A stretch of 64,000 bases of DNA, taken from positions 1 through 64,000 of the forward strand of contig JACQXX010000083.1 of NCBI GenBank assembly GCA_016208495.1. The letters run 5' to 3'. Shown here one piece after another: positions 51,757-60,328 of the stretch (the first letter of the stretch is position 1; every line of letters starts with the position of its first letter). This DNA is from Acidobacteriota bacterium. GTDB taxonomy: Bacteria; Acidobacteriota; Blastocatellia; Chloracidobacteriales; Chloracidobacteriaceae. The position numbers and the translations under genes were made by a program. The notes beneath the pieces are model-generated. The model ran no database searches. It was not told where the DNA came from and was given only the letters and a program-made list of their open reading frames with translations.

Positions 51757-54351
51757 TTGTGTCTGATGGGGATTTTTGGCACAGGATCCTGGTCACTGGC
51801 CAGGTTTCAGACCGCATCCCAGGCAGCAGGTCAAGTGACTGGTGCACCAGCAGCCGTTCCAACCCCAACCCCGAATATTTCATTGACTCAAATCGGAACC
51901 TTCCGAACTGGCAAATTTGCCGTCAGCGCGGCTGAAATCGTGGTCCATGACCCAATTTCCCAGCGCTTGTTTCTGGTCAATAGCGACGAAACGGCACCCA
52001 GCGTTTATGTGCTGGATCTTTCGGATCCGACCAATCCAACCGAAGTGATGCAACTCACATTTTCATCCGGCCCAGTGATTGGCGACCCAAACAGCGTGGC
52101 CGTGAAGAACGGTGTTTTAGCTGTGGCGCTGGCCTCCGATCCCAAAACCGACAATGGAACAGTGGCTTTTTATAACACCAGCACACTCAACTTCTTAACC
52201 TCAGTCACCGCCGGGGCGCTCCCCGATATGGTGACTTTCACGCCGGATGCCACCAAAGTTCTGGTCGCCAATGAAGGCGAACCAGACGGCGTCAATCCTC
52301 CAGGTTCGGTCACGATTATCCCGGTTTCTTACCCAGGCGGCCCAGGTTCGCTTTCCGTTGGCTCGGTGACAACCGCCACGTTTACCGCATTTAATGGTCA
52401 GGAAACCACCCTGCGCACCCAGGGCGTGCGAATCCAATCCGGCGTGGCTGCCACTGACGATTTCGAACCGGAATACATTGCCGTTTCCTCTGATTCAACC
52501 ACGGCCTGGGTCACTTTGCAGGAAAATAATACCGTTGCGGTGGTGAATCTCGGCACCAGTACCGTCACGTCATTGCTCCCGTTAGGTCTGAAGGATCACA
52601 GTCTGACAGGCAATGGCCTGGATACCAGTGATCGCGATCTGACCTCATCAACCGGGAAAATCAATATTCAAAACTGGCCTGTGTTTGGCATGTACATGCC
52701 TGATGCAATTGCCACCATGAATTTCAACGGTCAGACCTACTTTCTGACCGCCAACGAAGGCGATGCCCACGACGGTGAAGAAGTTCGGGTTTCATCCGGA
52801 TCCTATGTGCTTGATCCCGTGGTGTTTCCGAATGCTTCAACCCTGAAAATGAACGCCAATCTGGGACGCCTCACAGTGTCAAATCGGGATGGCCAGTTGG
52901 AAGCCGATGGTGACACCCAATATGAAAAAATCTATGTGTATGGCAGCCGGTCATTTTCGGTGTGGACGGCCACCGGCACCCAGGTTTTTGACAGCGGCGA
53001 TGCGTTTGAGCAAATCACAGCCATGCTCTTCCCTGCTGATTTCAATGCCAACAATGATGAAAACGGTACATTTGACACCCGAAGCGACAATAAGGGCCCT
53101 GAGCCTGAAGGTCTGACGCTCGGAGTCGTGAATGGTCGCACCTACGCGTTTATCGGATTGGAACGCATCAGTGGGATTATGGTGTATGACGTCACCAACC
53201 CACTCAGTCCGGTGTTTGTACAGTACCTTTCAAACCGTGATTTTGCCGGTGACCCCGAAGCTGACACTGCCAGCGACCTGGGACCGGAAGGCATCACCTT
53301 TATTTCTTCAGCCGACAGCCCAACCGGGAACCCATTACTGGTCATCGGGAATGAAATCAGCGGCAGCACGACGATTTTTGAAATTCGAACGTCAGAACAA
53401 TCCGTCATTTATGTGGCTGACACGCTCAATAATCGAATTCAGACATTTGATGGCGACCAGTGGTCAATCTTTACCGGGGCTTCAGTTTCGCGTGAACTGG
53501 GAGCTGAAAAGAGCATCCGAGCCGCAGCCGGTTCCAGCAATGGCCAGTTCCGGTCGCCAGAAGCCGTTACCTCAAACAATGCTGGTGGTGAAAACCTCCG
53601 CGTCTATGTTGCCGATACTGGAAACAATCGCATTCACTGGTTTGATGGAGTTCAATGGCAGGATTTTGCCACCTTTGGTTCTGGGTTCAATCAAGTGCGG
53701 GCTCCGCAAGGCGTAGTCCTTGATGCCAGCGGACAGTTTCTTTTTGTGGCTGATACCGGCAACAATCGAATCCTGCGTTTTGATGCCCTGACACCATTTT
53801 CAAATGCCACCGTGGTGGCAACCACCGGCATCGGTGCTGGTCAGGTTCGTGCTCCACAAGGACTGGCAATTGATCTCAATAACACACTCTATGTGGCTGA
53901 TACTGGCAACAATCGGATCATTAAATTTGACACGGCGACAACAACCCCTGTTTTTCAGGTGATTGCGACATCCGGTACCTCACTCAATCGCGTGCGTGGA
54001 CCACAAGGGCTGGCGGTTGATAACGAATTAAATCTTTATATCGCTGACACAGCCAATAGCCGGGTGCTGTTCTTCCCGCTTGGAACCACTGCTGGCGCGC
54101 AGGCAATTGCCACTGTGGGTTCAGGTCCAGGCCAGGTTCGGTTGCCGGAAGGTATCACGGTCGTGACCGGACCCGAAGGCAAACGACTGGTGATCAGTGA
54201 TACCGGAAATAACCGAATCCAAAGTACATCGCTCACTGATACCACCCCACTGACACTTGGAACCTGGAGCCTGGTGAATGGGCCGGGGACTCAAACCGGT
54301 GCCATCGGCTCGTTGATTGGGCAATTCAGAAGCCCAGGGAAGATCAGATAA
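51757..54351 (+). CDS. Choice-of-anchor I / NHL-repeat secreted protein
   Basis: About 864 aa. The first two-thirds (about 40-545) match choice-of-anchor I/LVIVD-type propellers: DPISQRLFLVNSDETAPSVY, PDMVTFTPDATKVLVANEGE, FEPEYIAVSSDSTTAWVTLQ, YFLTANEGDAHDGEEVRV, NKGPEPEGLTLG and LVIGNEISGSTTIFEI. The last third (about 555-864) is a six-bladed NHL propeller with repeated VADTGNNRI. The TTG start is doubtful: the same frame extends upstream into RYVRICFLLCLMGIFGTGSW, which reads like a signal peptide, but no standard start codon is in frame. Either a rare start or a frameshift near 51723-51757 is possible. Exported, function unknown. A GATGACA repeat array follows the TAA directly. Confidence 0.8.
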   Translation: MCLMGIFGTGSWSLARFQTASQAAGQVTGAPAAVPTPTPNISLTQIGTFRTGKFAVSAAEIVVHDPISQRLFLVNSDETAPSVYVLDLSDPTNPTEVMQLTFSSGPVIGDPNSVAVKNGVLAVALASDPKTDNGTVAFYNTSTLNFLTSVTAGALPDMVTFTPDATKVLVANEGEPDGVNPPGSVTIIPVSYPGGPGSLSVGSVTTATFTAFNGQETTLRTQGVRIQSGVAATDDFEPEYIAVSSDSTTAWVTLQENNTVAVVNLGTSTVTSLLPLGLKDHSLTGNGLDTSDRDLTSSTGKINIQNWPVFGMYMPDAIATMNFNGQTYFLTANEGDAHDGEEVRVSSGSYVLDPVVFPNASTLKMNANLGRLTVSNRDGQLEADGDTQYEKIYVYGSRSFSVWTATGTQVFDSGDAFEQITAMLFPADFNANNDENGTFDTRSDNKGPEPEGLTLGVVNGRTYAFIGLERISGIMVYDVTNPLSPVFVQYLSNRDFAGDPEADTASDLGPEGITFISSADSPTGNPLLVIGNEISGSTTIFEIRTSEQSVIYVADTLNNRIQTFDGDQWSIFTGASVSRELGAEKSIRAAAGSSNGQFRSPEAVTSNNAGGENLRVYVADTGNNRIHWFDGVQWQDFATFGSGFNQVRAPQGVVLDASGQFLFVADTGNNRILRFDALTPFSNATVVATTGIGAGQVRAPQGLAIDLNNTLYVADTGNNRIIKFDTATTTPVFQVIATSGTSLNRVRGPQGLAVDNELNLYIADTANSRVLFFPLGTTAGAQAIATVGSGPGQVRLPEGITVVTGPEGKRLVISDTGNNRIQSTSLTDTTPLTLGTWSLVNGPGTQTGAIGSLIGQFRSPGKIR

Positions 54352-54842
54352 AAATGACAAGATGACAGGGTGACAGGATGACAAGGTGACAAGATGACAA
54401 GATGATAAGGTGACAGAATGACAAGGTGACAAATTTGTTTATTTTCAACCTTGTCACCTTGTTGGGTTTGGGTCGTCCTGGCCGTGACCGTGGGCTTCGC
54501 ACCACGGCTATTACACGATGACCCTCCGGGCCTGAAATCCTTATCCTGGCGCTTATGGGGGGCAGGGTTTTCGAAGAAATGTCGCCCTGTCACCTTGTCA
54601 CCTTGTCATCTTGTCATCTTGTCACCGTGTCACCCTCTCTCCTTGTCATCTTCACCGCTTTTTTTCTTCCCTCCATTGCCAATTCCTGACTAACTCATAT
54701 AATCGGGGCACGTCTTTATTTTCTTTTTCCTCAGCACCTTTCATCGCATTTTTTCTTCAGCATGCATCCTGGCATTTCTCAAGACTGACCAGATCAAATC
54801 GAAGGTGCCGTCTTCTTTTTTCGTTCAACCGAGGGCCCTGAT
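54352..54842. repeat. GACAAG arrays flanking a copy of the 41-bp repeat
   Basis: Forward GGTGACAA-type array (54354-54432), short inverse TTGTCACCTTGTTG (54461-54474), the 41-bp dispersed repeat (54474-54514), then an inverse CCTTGTCACC array (54589-54655). The segment 54656-54842 upstream of the acyl-CoA dehydrogenase start is pyrimidine-rich and holds no recognised promoter. Confidence 0.85.
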
Positions 54843-55997
54843 ATGTCAATTATGAATTTCGATCTGACCGAAGAACAGCTTCAGGTAAAGTATTCCGTTC
54901 GTGAGTTTGCCGAGGCTGAAATCAAGCCGCATATTATGGAGTGGGATGAAGAACAAATCTTCCCGCTCGACCTGCAACCCAAACTGGCGGACCTCGGGTT
55001 GCTGGGCATTATTATCCCGGAAGACCTTGGCGGTGCCGGAATGGGCTATGTCGAGTACGCCACGATTCTTGAAGAGCTTGCCCGCGTGGATCCATCCATC
55101 ACCCTGAGTGTGGCCGCACATAACTCATTGTGCACCAACCATATCTACCAGATGGGCAATAAACAGCAGCGGGAAGAATTTGTGCCGCCGTTGGCACGTG
55201 GCGAACAAATGGGCGCCTGGGCGCTGACTGAGCCAGGCTCCGGAAGTGATGCAGCGGGAATGCGCACTCTGGCCGTGCGTGAAAATGGCTCGTGGGTTAT
55301 TAATGGAAGCAAAAATTTTATTACCAATGCTTCACATGCCGCAGTCACCGTCGTGATGGCCATTACCGACAAATCCAAAGGAAATCATGGGGTTTCGGCT
55401 TACATTGTGAAAAATGACACGCCTGGATTTACCGTCGGCAAGAAAGAAAACAAACTCGGGATGCGCGCCTCAAACACGGCCAGCCTGAGCTTTGAGGATT
55501 GCCATGTTCCTGCTGAAAGCATGCTTGGCGAATACAACCACGGGTTTGTTGACAGCTTGAAAATTCTGGATGGTGGACGCATTTCAATTGCGGCTCTGTC
55601 ACTGGGTATTGCCCAAGGCGCCTATGAATCCGCGCTGAAATATGCCAAACAACGTCAGGCTTTTGGCCGGGTGATTGCCGAATATCAAGCGATCCAATGG
55701 AAACTGGCGGATATGGCCACCCAAATCGAGGCCGCCCGACTTCTGCTGTATCAAGCCGCCGTGTCGAAAGACCGGGGCAAAATCACCACCCGTCAATCAG
55801 CGATGGCCAAACTGTATGCCTCAGAAGTGGCCGTGAAGGTCTCGGAAGAAGCCATTCAAATTCATGGCGGATACGGCTACACCAAAGACTATCCACCTGA
55901 AAAATTCTGGCGGGATTCCAAACTCTGCACCATCGGCGAAGGAACTTCCGAAGTCCAACGCCTGGTGATTGCCCGCGAAATTTTGCGCGCCAGCTAA
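54843..55997 (+). CDS. Acyl-CoA dehydrogenase
   Basis: 384 aa, normal length; ATG with GAGGG upstream. Family signatures: [37 protein letters not shown] (FAD/substrate), [74 protein letters not shown] and the end [18 protein letters not shown], whose Glu is the expected catalytic base. It is an FAD enzyme dehydrogenating acyl-CoA, most like short/branched-chain or butyryl-CoA dehydrogenases. No ETF or thiolase genes nearby. A 14-bp-stem hairpin follows. Confidence 0.95.
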   Translation: MSIMNFDLTEEQLQVKYSVREFAEAEIKPHIMEWDEEQIFPLDLQPKLADLGLLGIIIPEDLGGAGMGYVEYATILEELARVDPSITLSVAAHNSLCTNHIYQMGNKQQREEFVPPLARGEQMGAWALTEPGSGSDAAGMRTLAVRENGSWVINGSKNFITNASHAAVTVVMAITDKSKGNHGVSAYIVKNDTPGFTVGKKENKLGMRASNTASLSFEDCHVPAESMLGEYNHGFVDSLKILDGGRISIAALSLGIAQGAYESALKYAKQRQAFGRVIAEYQAIQWKLADMATQIEAARLLLYQAAVSKDRGKITTRQSAMAKLYASEVAVKVSEEAIQIHGGYGYTKDYPPEKFWRDSKLCTIGEGTSEVQRLVIAREILRAS

Positions 55998-56000
55998 ATG

Positions 56001-56056
56001 TGGAGTGCGGCGGCTTGACACCGCTTTGGTTTTGATAAGCCGCCGCACTCTAAAAA
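56001..56056 (+). repeat. GCGGCGGCTTGACACCGCTTT repeat forming a hairpin after acd
   Basis: Arms GAGTGCGGCGGCTT (56003-56016) and AAGCCGCCGCACTC (56037-56050) form a perfect 14-bp stem followed by TAAAAATTT. It is a copy of the repeat at 342-371 and probably works as a terminator. Confidence 0.75.
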
Positions 56057-56071
56057 TTTCAGTGGATTGCC

Positions 56072-56566
56072 TTGTCAGAACTCCCTCTCTCCAAACGACT
56101 GCTTTATCTGGCACTCCCACTTGGTTGGATGGCCTGCCTGTTTTTCTTCTCAACCGATGTCCTGTCATCCAATCAAACGGGCTCGGTGATTGAACCCCTG
56201 ATTCATAAAGTTGTTCGCACCATTGATCCAACGGCTTCGCCAAAAGCGGTCTGGCTGGGTCATCTCTTGCTTCGCAAACTTGGCCATCTCACGGAATATG
56301 CCTGTCTGGCAATTCTGTGGGCAGTTGTATTGCGGAAAGTCAGCGGGTGGTCACATCGCAGTGTGCTGTTGATGGCACTGATCTTTTCGGTGGGATATGC
56401 CGTGATTGATGAATGGCACCAGACCTTTACTTTGGAGCGATCTGGAACCATTCAAGATGTCATTATTGATGGGATGGGAGCACTTATTGGACTTGGAATC
56501 CTGAGTCTGATCTGGTGGTGGAAAATCAGGCGCGAACAATCGGTTTCGTTTCGCCGAACCATTTGA
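56072..56566 (+). CDS. VanZ family membrane protein
   Basis: 164 aa, TTG start (no in-frame ATG before residue 20). Four membrane helices. VanZ signatures: WMACLFFFSTD, RKLGHLTEYACLAILWAVVL and YAVIDEWHQTFTLERSGTIQ DVIIDGMGALIGLG. VanZ proteins confer low-level teicoplanin resistance in enterococci; most homologues have no known role. It stands alone, convergent with the RNase J gene. The 76-bp gap holds GAATGAAGAATGAAGAAA directly after the stop and an inverse-like CATTCATCATTCTC. Confidence 0.88.
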   Translation: MSELPLSKRLLYLALPLGWMACLFFFSTDVLSSNQTGSVIEPLIHKVVRTIDPTASPKAVWLGHLLLRKLGHLTEYACLAILWAVVLRKVSGWSHRSVLLMALIFSVGYAVIDEWHQTFTLERSGTIQDVIIDGMGALIGLGILSLIWWWKIRREQSVSFRRTI

Positions 56567-56642
56567 CTACAGAATGAAGAATGAAGAAATAAAGCGGGTA
56601 CCACCTTTTTTCGACATTCATCATTCTCAATTCTTTATTCCC

Positions 56643-58307
56643 TCAGACTTGCATAATGACTGGTAGAATCGTCGGACGCTGTTTGGTTAACTTTTGAATG
56701 TAGCGTTTGAGGCCGAGTCGGATTTTCTCTTTAAACGCTGACATATCGGAACGTTCGTCATACGGCACGGTGGTCAGTGTTTGATTGATCACTTCCTTGA
56801 GTTCATCCATCCACTCTTCATTCCCATCAAGCAGCATATATCCGCAGGTGGCAATTTCCGGATCGGTCTTCATTTCACCGGTTTCTTTATTGACCACCAG
56901 CACTGGGATAATGATTCCATCATACGCCAGATGCTTTCGGTCACGCATCACCGCCTCATCCACAATGACTGAGCGGCTGTCATCCATGTAAATCTTGCCC
57001 ACCTGAATCTTATCTGAAATCAGCGCTCGCTCTCCGTCAAGGGCCAGGACTTCTCCGCTCTGCATCAGAATGACATTCTCTGGCTCATAATCAAGCTCCT
57101 GACAGGCATAGAGTTTGTGCCGATAAAGCTGGCGATATTCGCCATGAATCGGGATGAAATACCGTGGCCGGGTTGATTCGATCATCAAGCGCAAATCTTC
57201 CTGGGCACCGTGGCCTGAGACGTGGATACGTGCCGAGGAAGAGTCATACACAAAAGCATTGCGCTTGTAACATTCATTGATCAACCGGGAAATTGATTTT
57301 TCATTGCCTGGAATCTGGCGCGCTGAGAGGATGACCGTGTCACCGGCTTCAATAATCGCCTGTTTGTGGTTTTGATTGGCCATGCGCGACATCGCCGCCA
57401 TTGGCTCGCCCTGACAGCCAGTGGCCAACACCACCACATCTTCTGAATTGGTTTGCTTGTATTCCGAAGCCGTGAGCAAAAGCCCGTCTGGAATGCGCAA
57501 AAATCCATTCTGGTCAGCCGTTTCCAGCGAACGCAACATTCCGCGCCCAACCGGAAAAACCGAGCGACCGAAATCATCGGCCAGATCCAGAATAATCTGA
57601 ATCCGATGGATGCTCGACGCAAAACAACTGACGAAAATTCGCCCATCCGTTTGATCAAAGATATCTTCAAGCGCTGGAATCACTGCCCGCTCAGACGGCA
57701 TTCGCCCAGGTCGTTCGACATTGGTGGAATCAGAAAGTAAAGCAAGCACGCCCCGGCGACCATATTCTTTCAATCGCTCGATATTAATTGCATCGCCACA
57801 GACTGGGGTTTCGTCAAATTTATAGTCGCCGGTATGAATAATCACCCCCACCGGCGTTGTCACAGCCAGCGCGACACAATCAACGGTTGAATGGGAAACC
57901 CGGATAAATTCAACTGTGAAAGGGCCAACCGTAAATGATTCTCCGGCATGGATGGTATGGGTTTGAGTGCAATCCGTCAGCTTATGTTCATCAAGCTTAC
58001 GGTCGGCGACACTGAGTGTGTAGGGGGTGCCATAGACGGGTACATTTACCGCCTGAAGCAAAAACGGAAGCGCTCCGATATGGTCTTCGTGGCTATGAGT
58101 CAGCACAACCGCGAGCAGTTCGTCACGATGTTCTTCCACATAGGAAAAATCCGGGATCATGATGTCTACCCCATAGTGCCCAACTTCAGAAAACATCAAG
58201 CCCACATCAATAATAATCATTGAACCATCATAGCGAAGCGCCAGACAGTTCATTCCAAATTCACCTAACCCACCAAGAGGAATAATTTCAACCGGGGTAT
58301 TTATCAC
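56643..58307 (-). CDS. rnj: Ribonuclease J
   Basis: 554 aa. Metallo-beta-lactamase/beta-CASP RNase: IIPLGGLGEFGMNCLALRYD, metal motif LTHSHEDHIGALPFLL, VSHSTVDCVALAV, HTGDYKFD, the beta-CASP segment with ALLSDSTNVERPGRMPSE and VSCFASSIHRIQ, ATGCQGEPMAAMSRMA, HVSGHGAQEDLRLMI and PIHGEYRQLYRH; the C-terminal domain mediates dimerisation. It is an endo- and 5'-3' exoribonuclease in mRNA decay and rRNA maturation, usual in organisms with limited or no RNase E function. Monocistronic, divergent from bcp. Confidence 0.96.
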   Translation of the reverse strand: MINTPVEIIPLGGLGEFGMNCLALRYDGSMIIIDVGLMFSEVGHYGVDIMIPDFSYVEEHRDELLAVVLTHSHEDHIGALPFLLQAVNVPVYGTPYTLSVADRKLDEHKLTDCTQTHTIHAGESFTVGPFTVEFIRVSHSTVDCVALAVTTPVGVIIHTGDYKFDETPVCGDAINIERLKEYGRRGVLALLSDSTNVERPGRMPSERAVIPALEDIFDQTDGRIFVSCFASSIHRIQIILDLADDFGRSVFPVGRGMLRSLETADQNGFLRIPDGLLLTASEYKQTNSEDVVVLATGCQGEPMAAMSRMANQNHKQAIIEAGDTVILSARQIPGNEKSISRLINECYKRNAFVYDSSSARIHVSGHGAQEDLRLMIESTRPRYFIPIHGEYRQLYRHKLYACQELDYEPENVILMQSGEVLALDGERALISDKIQVGKIYMDDSRSVIVDEAVMRDRKHLAYDGIIIPVLVVNKETGEMKTDPEIATCGYMLLDGNEEWMDELKEVINQTLTTVPYDERSDMSAFKEKIRLGLKRYIQKLTKQRPTILPVIMQV

Positions 58308-58690
58308 GATACAAACGGCATCCTTTCAACATGTTGATCGAAACAGGCATATTACCACGCATCGGCCTCGGCGACACCCGAAGTACCGGTTTGGGGCTGA
58401 AGAAGCCAGGCTAAAGACATTGGGCTCAGGGCTTGGGGCTGAAGAAGACAGGTTGCAGAATTGGTTTTATTTCATCCCTCATCCCTTTGATCACCCCGAG
58501 CTTGCGAGTCTTCCACTCCAAGCCCTGAGCCTGACTTCTTCAGTCCGTTGTCTTCCGCCCGTCGTCTTCCGCCCGATGTCTTCCGCCCCAGAACAAGGGA
58601 TAATCGCTTGCCGCATAACGGGTTTGCGCTTACCCTGGCGGTATTCCCGTTTTATCTTCAACCAGTCAATTTTTCAGAGGAGTCTTTCCA
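58308..58690. repeat. GGGCTGA-family inverted repeat pair upstream of bcp
   Basis: Forward-strand units GGGCTGAAGAAGCCAGGCTA and GGGCTCAGGGCTTGGGGCTG (58392-58445), then the inverse set (GAGCTTGCGAGTCTTCCACT at 58498 on, and CGTCTTCCGCCCGATGTCTT at 58562 on). Short ORFs read through it are repeat artefacts. The promoters of rnj and bcp must be at its edges. Confidence 0.8.
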
Positions 58691-59149
58691 ATGCCCAACG
58701 TCGGAGATCTCGCACCAGACTTTTCAACCAAAGATGCGTTTGGCAACACCATCACGCTTTCCGCCCTGCGCGGCCAGAAGGTCGTGCTGTTTTTCTACCC
58801 GAAAGACGATACCCCAGGCTGCACCAAAGAAGCCTGCAGTTTCCGGGATGCCAACTCGACGTATGCCGATAAAGGGATCCGAGTCCTTGGCGTATCGCTC
58901 GATGATGAAACCTCACACCAGGCATTTGCCACCAAATACTCGCTCCCCTTCACCTTGCTCGCCGATACCGATCACACCGTTTCTGAAGCCTATGGTGTTT
59001 ATGGCGAACAGGAGTGGAAAGGCCATAAATTTTTAGGTGTCGCCCGCAAGACCTTCCTCATTGACGAAAATGGCGTTCTCAAGCAGGTTTTCGATACCGT
59101 CAATGTCGAAATTCACGCCCAGGAAGTTCTTGACGCGTTTGAAGCCTGA
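58691..59149 (+). CDS. bcp: Thioredoxin-dependent peroxiredoxin (Bcp/PrxQ)
   Basis: 152 aa. ATG with GAGGAG nine nt upstream. Peroxiredoxin fold with VVLFFYPKDDTPGCTKEACS: peroxidatic Cys44 and resolving Cys49 five residues later, as in the atypical 2-Cys PrxQ type. Later FLIDENGVLKQVF. It reduces hydrogen and organic peroxides with thioredoxin in the cytoplasm. Repeats of the GGGCTGA family lie on both sides; the TGA stop is followed by GGGGGCTGAGAAAACCAGGG. Confidence 0.96.
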   Translation: MPNVGDLAPDFSTKDAFGNTITLSALRGQKVVLFFYPKDDTPGCTKEACSFRDANSTYADKGIRVLGVSLDDETSHQAFATKYSLPFTLLADTDHTVSEAYGVYGEQEWKGHKFLGVARKTFLIDENGVLKQVFDTVNVEIHAQEVLDAFEA

Positions 59150-59286
59150 TTGCTTTGGGGGCTGAGAAAACCAGGGCTCAGGGCAATCGAAGGGATGAGG
59201 GATGAAAGAAAACCAATTCTTCAGCCCTCAGCCCCAAGCCCTCAGCCCTGGTTTTCCCAGCCCAATGTCTTCAGCCCCAGATTCCT
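59150..59286. repeat. GGGCTGA-family inverted pair between bcp and coaE
   Basis: GGGCTGAGAAAACCAGGGCT (59159-59178) and GGGATGAGGGATGAAAG, then the inverse CAGCCCTGGTTTTCCCAGCC (59242-59261). The arms are almost exact complements and can fold. The coaE start is only a few bases beyond, with no clear ribosome-binding site. Confidence 0.85.
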
Positions 59287-59907
59287 ATGCTTAAAGTCGG
59301 TCTCACCGGAAGCATCGCCGTTGGCAAGTCCCACGTTTCGAGCTATTTGCGCGAACTTGGCTGCCAGGTGCTCGATTCTGACCAGATTGCCCGTGTCGTG
59401 GTTGAACCGGGAACACCAGCGCTGGCAGACATCGCGGAAACATTTGGCCCGGAAGTCCTCAATGACGACGGCACGCTCAACCGTCAGCGGCTCGGGACCA
59501 TCATTTTTGGCCATGACAAACTCCGGCAAAAGCTCAATGCGATTGTTCATCCACGGGTTCATGCCGAGCAGGAACGCCAGTTTGCTGAAATCGCCAGCCG
59601 TGATCCGAAGGCCATTGTGATTGTGGATGCCGCCTTGTTGATTGAATCAGGCGGATATCGGCGGTTTGATAAAATCGTCGTGGTCTGGTGTCCGAAAAAA
59701 TTGCAGGTCAACCGGCTTCGCAAGCGCAATCAACTCTCGCGAGCCGAGGCATTACAGCGCATCAACGCGCAAATGTCATCGCAAGAAAAGCGAAAATTTG
59801 CTGACTTTGAGATCAACTCGGCTGGAACTTTCGAAGAAACGCGCCACAAAACCGAAGAAGTCTACCATCAGCTTCGCGCCTTAGCCGATCAGACACCTGT
59901 AACGTAA
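59287..59907 (+). CDS. coaE: Dephospho-CoA kinase
   Basis: 206 aa. P-loop GLTGSIAVGKSHV, then LDSDQIARVVVEPGTPAL (with the catalytic Asp-Asp region), LNRQRLGTIIFGH, VHPRVHAEQ, VIVDAALLIESGGYRRFDKI, VVWCPKKLQVNRLRKRNQLS (lid) and FEINSAGTFEETR. It phosphorylates dephospho-CoA, the last step of coenzyme A synthesis. The gene begins right after the repeat pair. Downstream is the nrdA control region. Confidence 0.95.
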   Translation: MLKVGLTGSIAVGKSHVSSYLRELGCQVLDSDQIARVVVEPGTPALADIAETFGPEVLNDDGTLNRQRLGTIIFGHDKLRQKLNAIVHPRVHAEQERQFAEIASRDPKAIVIVDAALLIESGGYRRFDKIVVVWCPKKLQVNRLRKRNQLSRAEALQRINAQMSSQEKRKFADFEINSAGTFEETRHKTEEVYHQLRALADQTPVT

Positions 59908-59944
59908 TCCACAACTTACCGACTTTTCCACAGACTTTTCCACA
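59905..59944 (+). promoter_or_regulatory. DnaA-box-like 9-mers upstream of nrdA
   Basis: TAATCCACA (59905-59913), TTTTCCACA (59924-59932) and TTTTCCACA (59936-59944) in the same orientation. The two TTTTCCACA fit the TTWTNCACA consensus. E. coli nrdAB is also controlled by DnaA boxes upstream of its promoter. Function here is inferred. Confidence 0.5.
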
Positions 59945-59958
59945 GGCCGTTTTGGTCG

Positions 59959-60005
59959 AAACTACGGCTTGTAGCTAGAAAAATCCAGCCCACAATATCT
60001 AGTAT
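59959..60005 (+). promoter_or_regulatory. Candidate NrdR boxes
   Basis: The sequence at 59990-60005 (CCACAATATCTAGTAT) matches the NrdR box consensus ACACAATATCTTGTGT at about 13-14 of 16 positions. A weak partner at 59959-59974 (AAACTACGGCTTGTAG) is 31 bp upstream, the spacing known for paired NrdR boxes. Both lie just before the -35 element. Confidence 0.55.
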
Positions 60006-60023
60006 TTTTCCTTCTTGAAAACC

Positions 60024-60052
60024 TTGACAGGTTCGCCCTGGCTGAGTAGATT
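60024..60052 (+). promoter_or_regulatory. Sigma70-type promoter of nrdA
   Basis: TTGACA (60024-60029), 17-bp spacer, TAGATT (60047-60052). It would give a leader of about 270 nt before the nrdA start at 60329. Confidence 0.65.
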
Positions 60053-60261
60053 CAGGACATCAAACACAACTCCCAAGGACATACAAAATCCCCAAAAAGC
60101 TTCATCTGCGTTCACCAAAAAACCCAGGATGAGGTTTGCGTGTGCCTGCGTCGTTTTATTTTTTTCAGAGCACACACGTCGTTTTCATTTATTCAAGGGA
60201 AACAATTTTTTTGATCAAGGGGTTTGCTACGGGATACGTGTGACCATTTTGCAGCGGGACC

Positions 60262-60284
60262 AAGGCCAGGACGGCCTTTTTTTT
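60262..60284 (+). terminator. Terminator-like hairpin in the nrdA leader
   Basis: AAGGCC (60262-60267), 5-nt loop, GGCCTT (60273-60278) running into eight T. It lies 45 nt before the nrdA ATG and downstream of the predicted promoter, so it may be an attenuator. No B12 box or other known riboswitch was recognised in 60053-60261. Confidence 0.55.
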
Positions 60285-60328
60285 GTCCTCACGCAAGGCT
60301 TCGAACTTCAAATCTGGGAGAACTCACC

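Noticed and set aside
56072-58307. VanZ plus neighbours as a glycopeptide-resistance cluster
   Set aside because: No vanA/H/X/R/S-type genes are nearby; VanZ alone is common in bacteria without such resistance.
59905-59944. Replication origin suggested by clustered DnaA boxes
   Set aside because: Only three boxes, no AT-rich unwinding region beside dnaA/dnaN/gidA; their place before the nrd promoter fits transcription control better.
60224-60328. Longer N-terminus of NrdA
   Set aside because: The 35 extra codons run through the leader hairpin and T-tract; the ATG at 60329 has a good ribosome-binding site and matches family starts.
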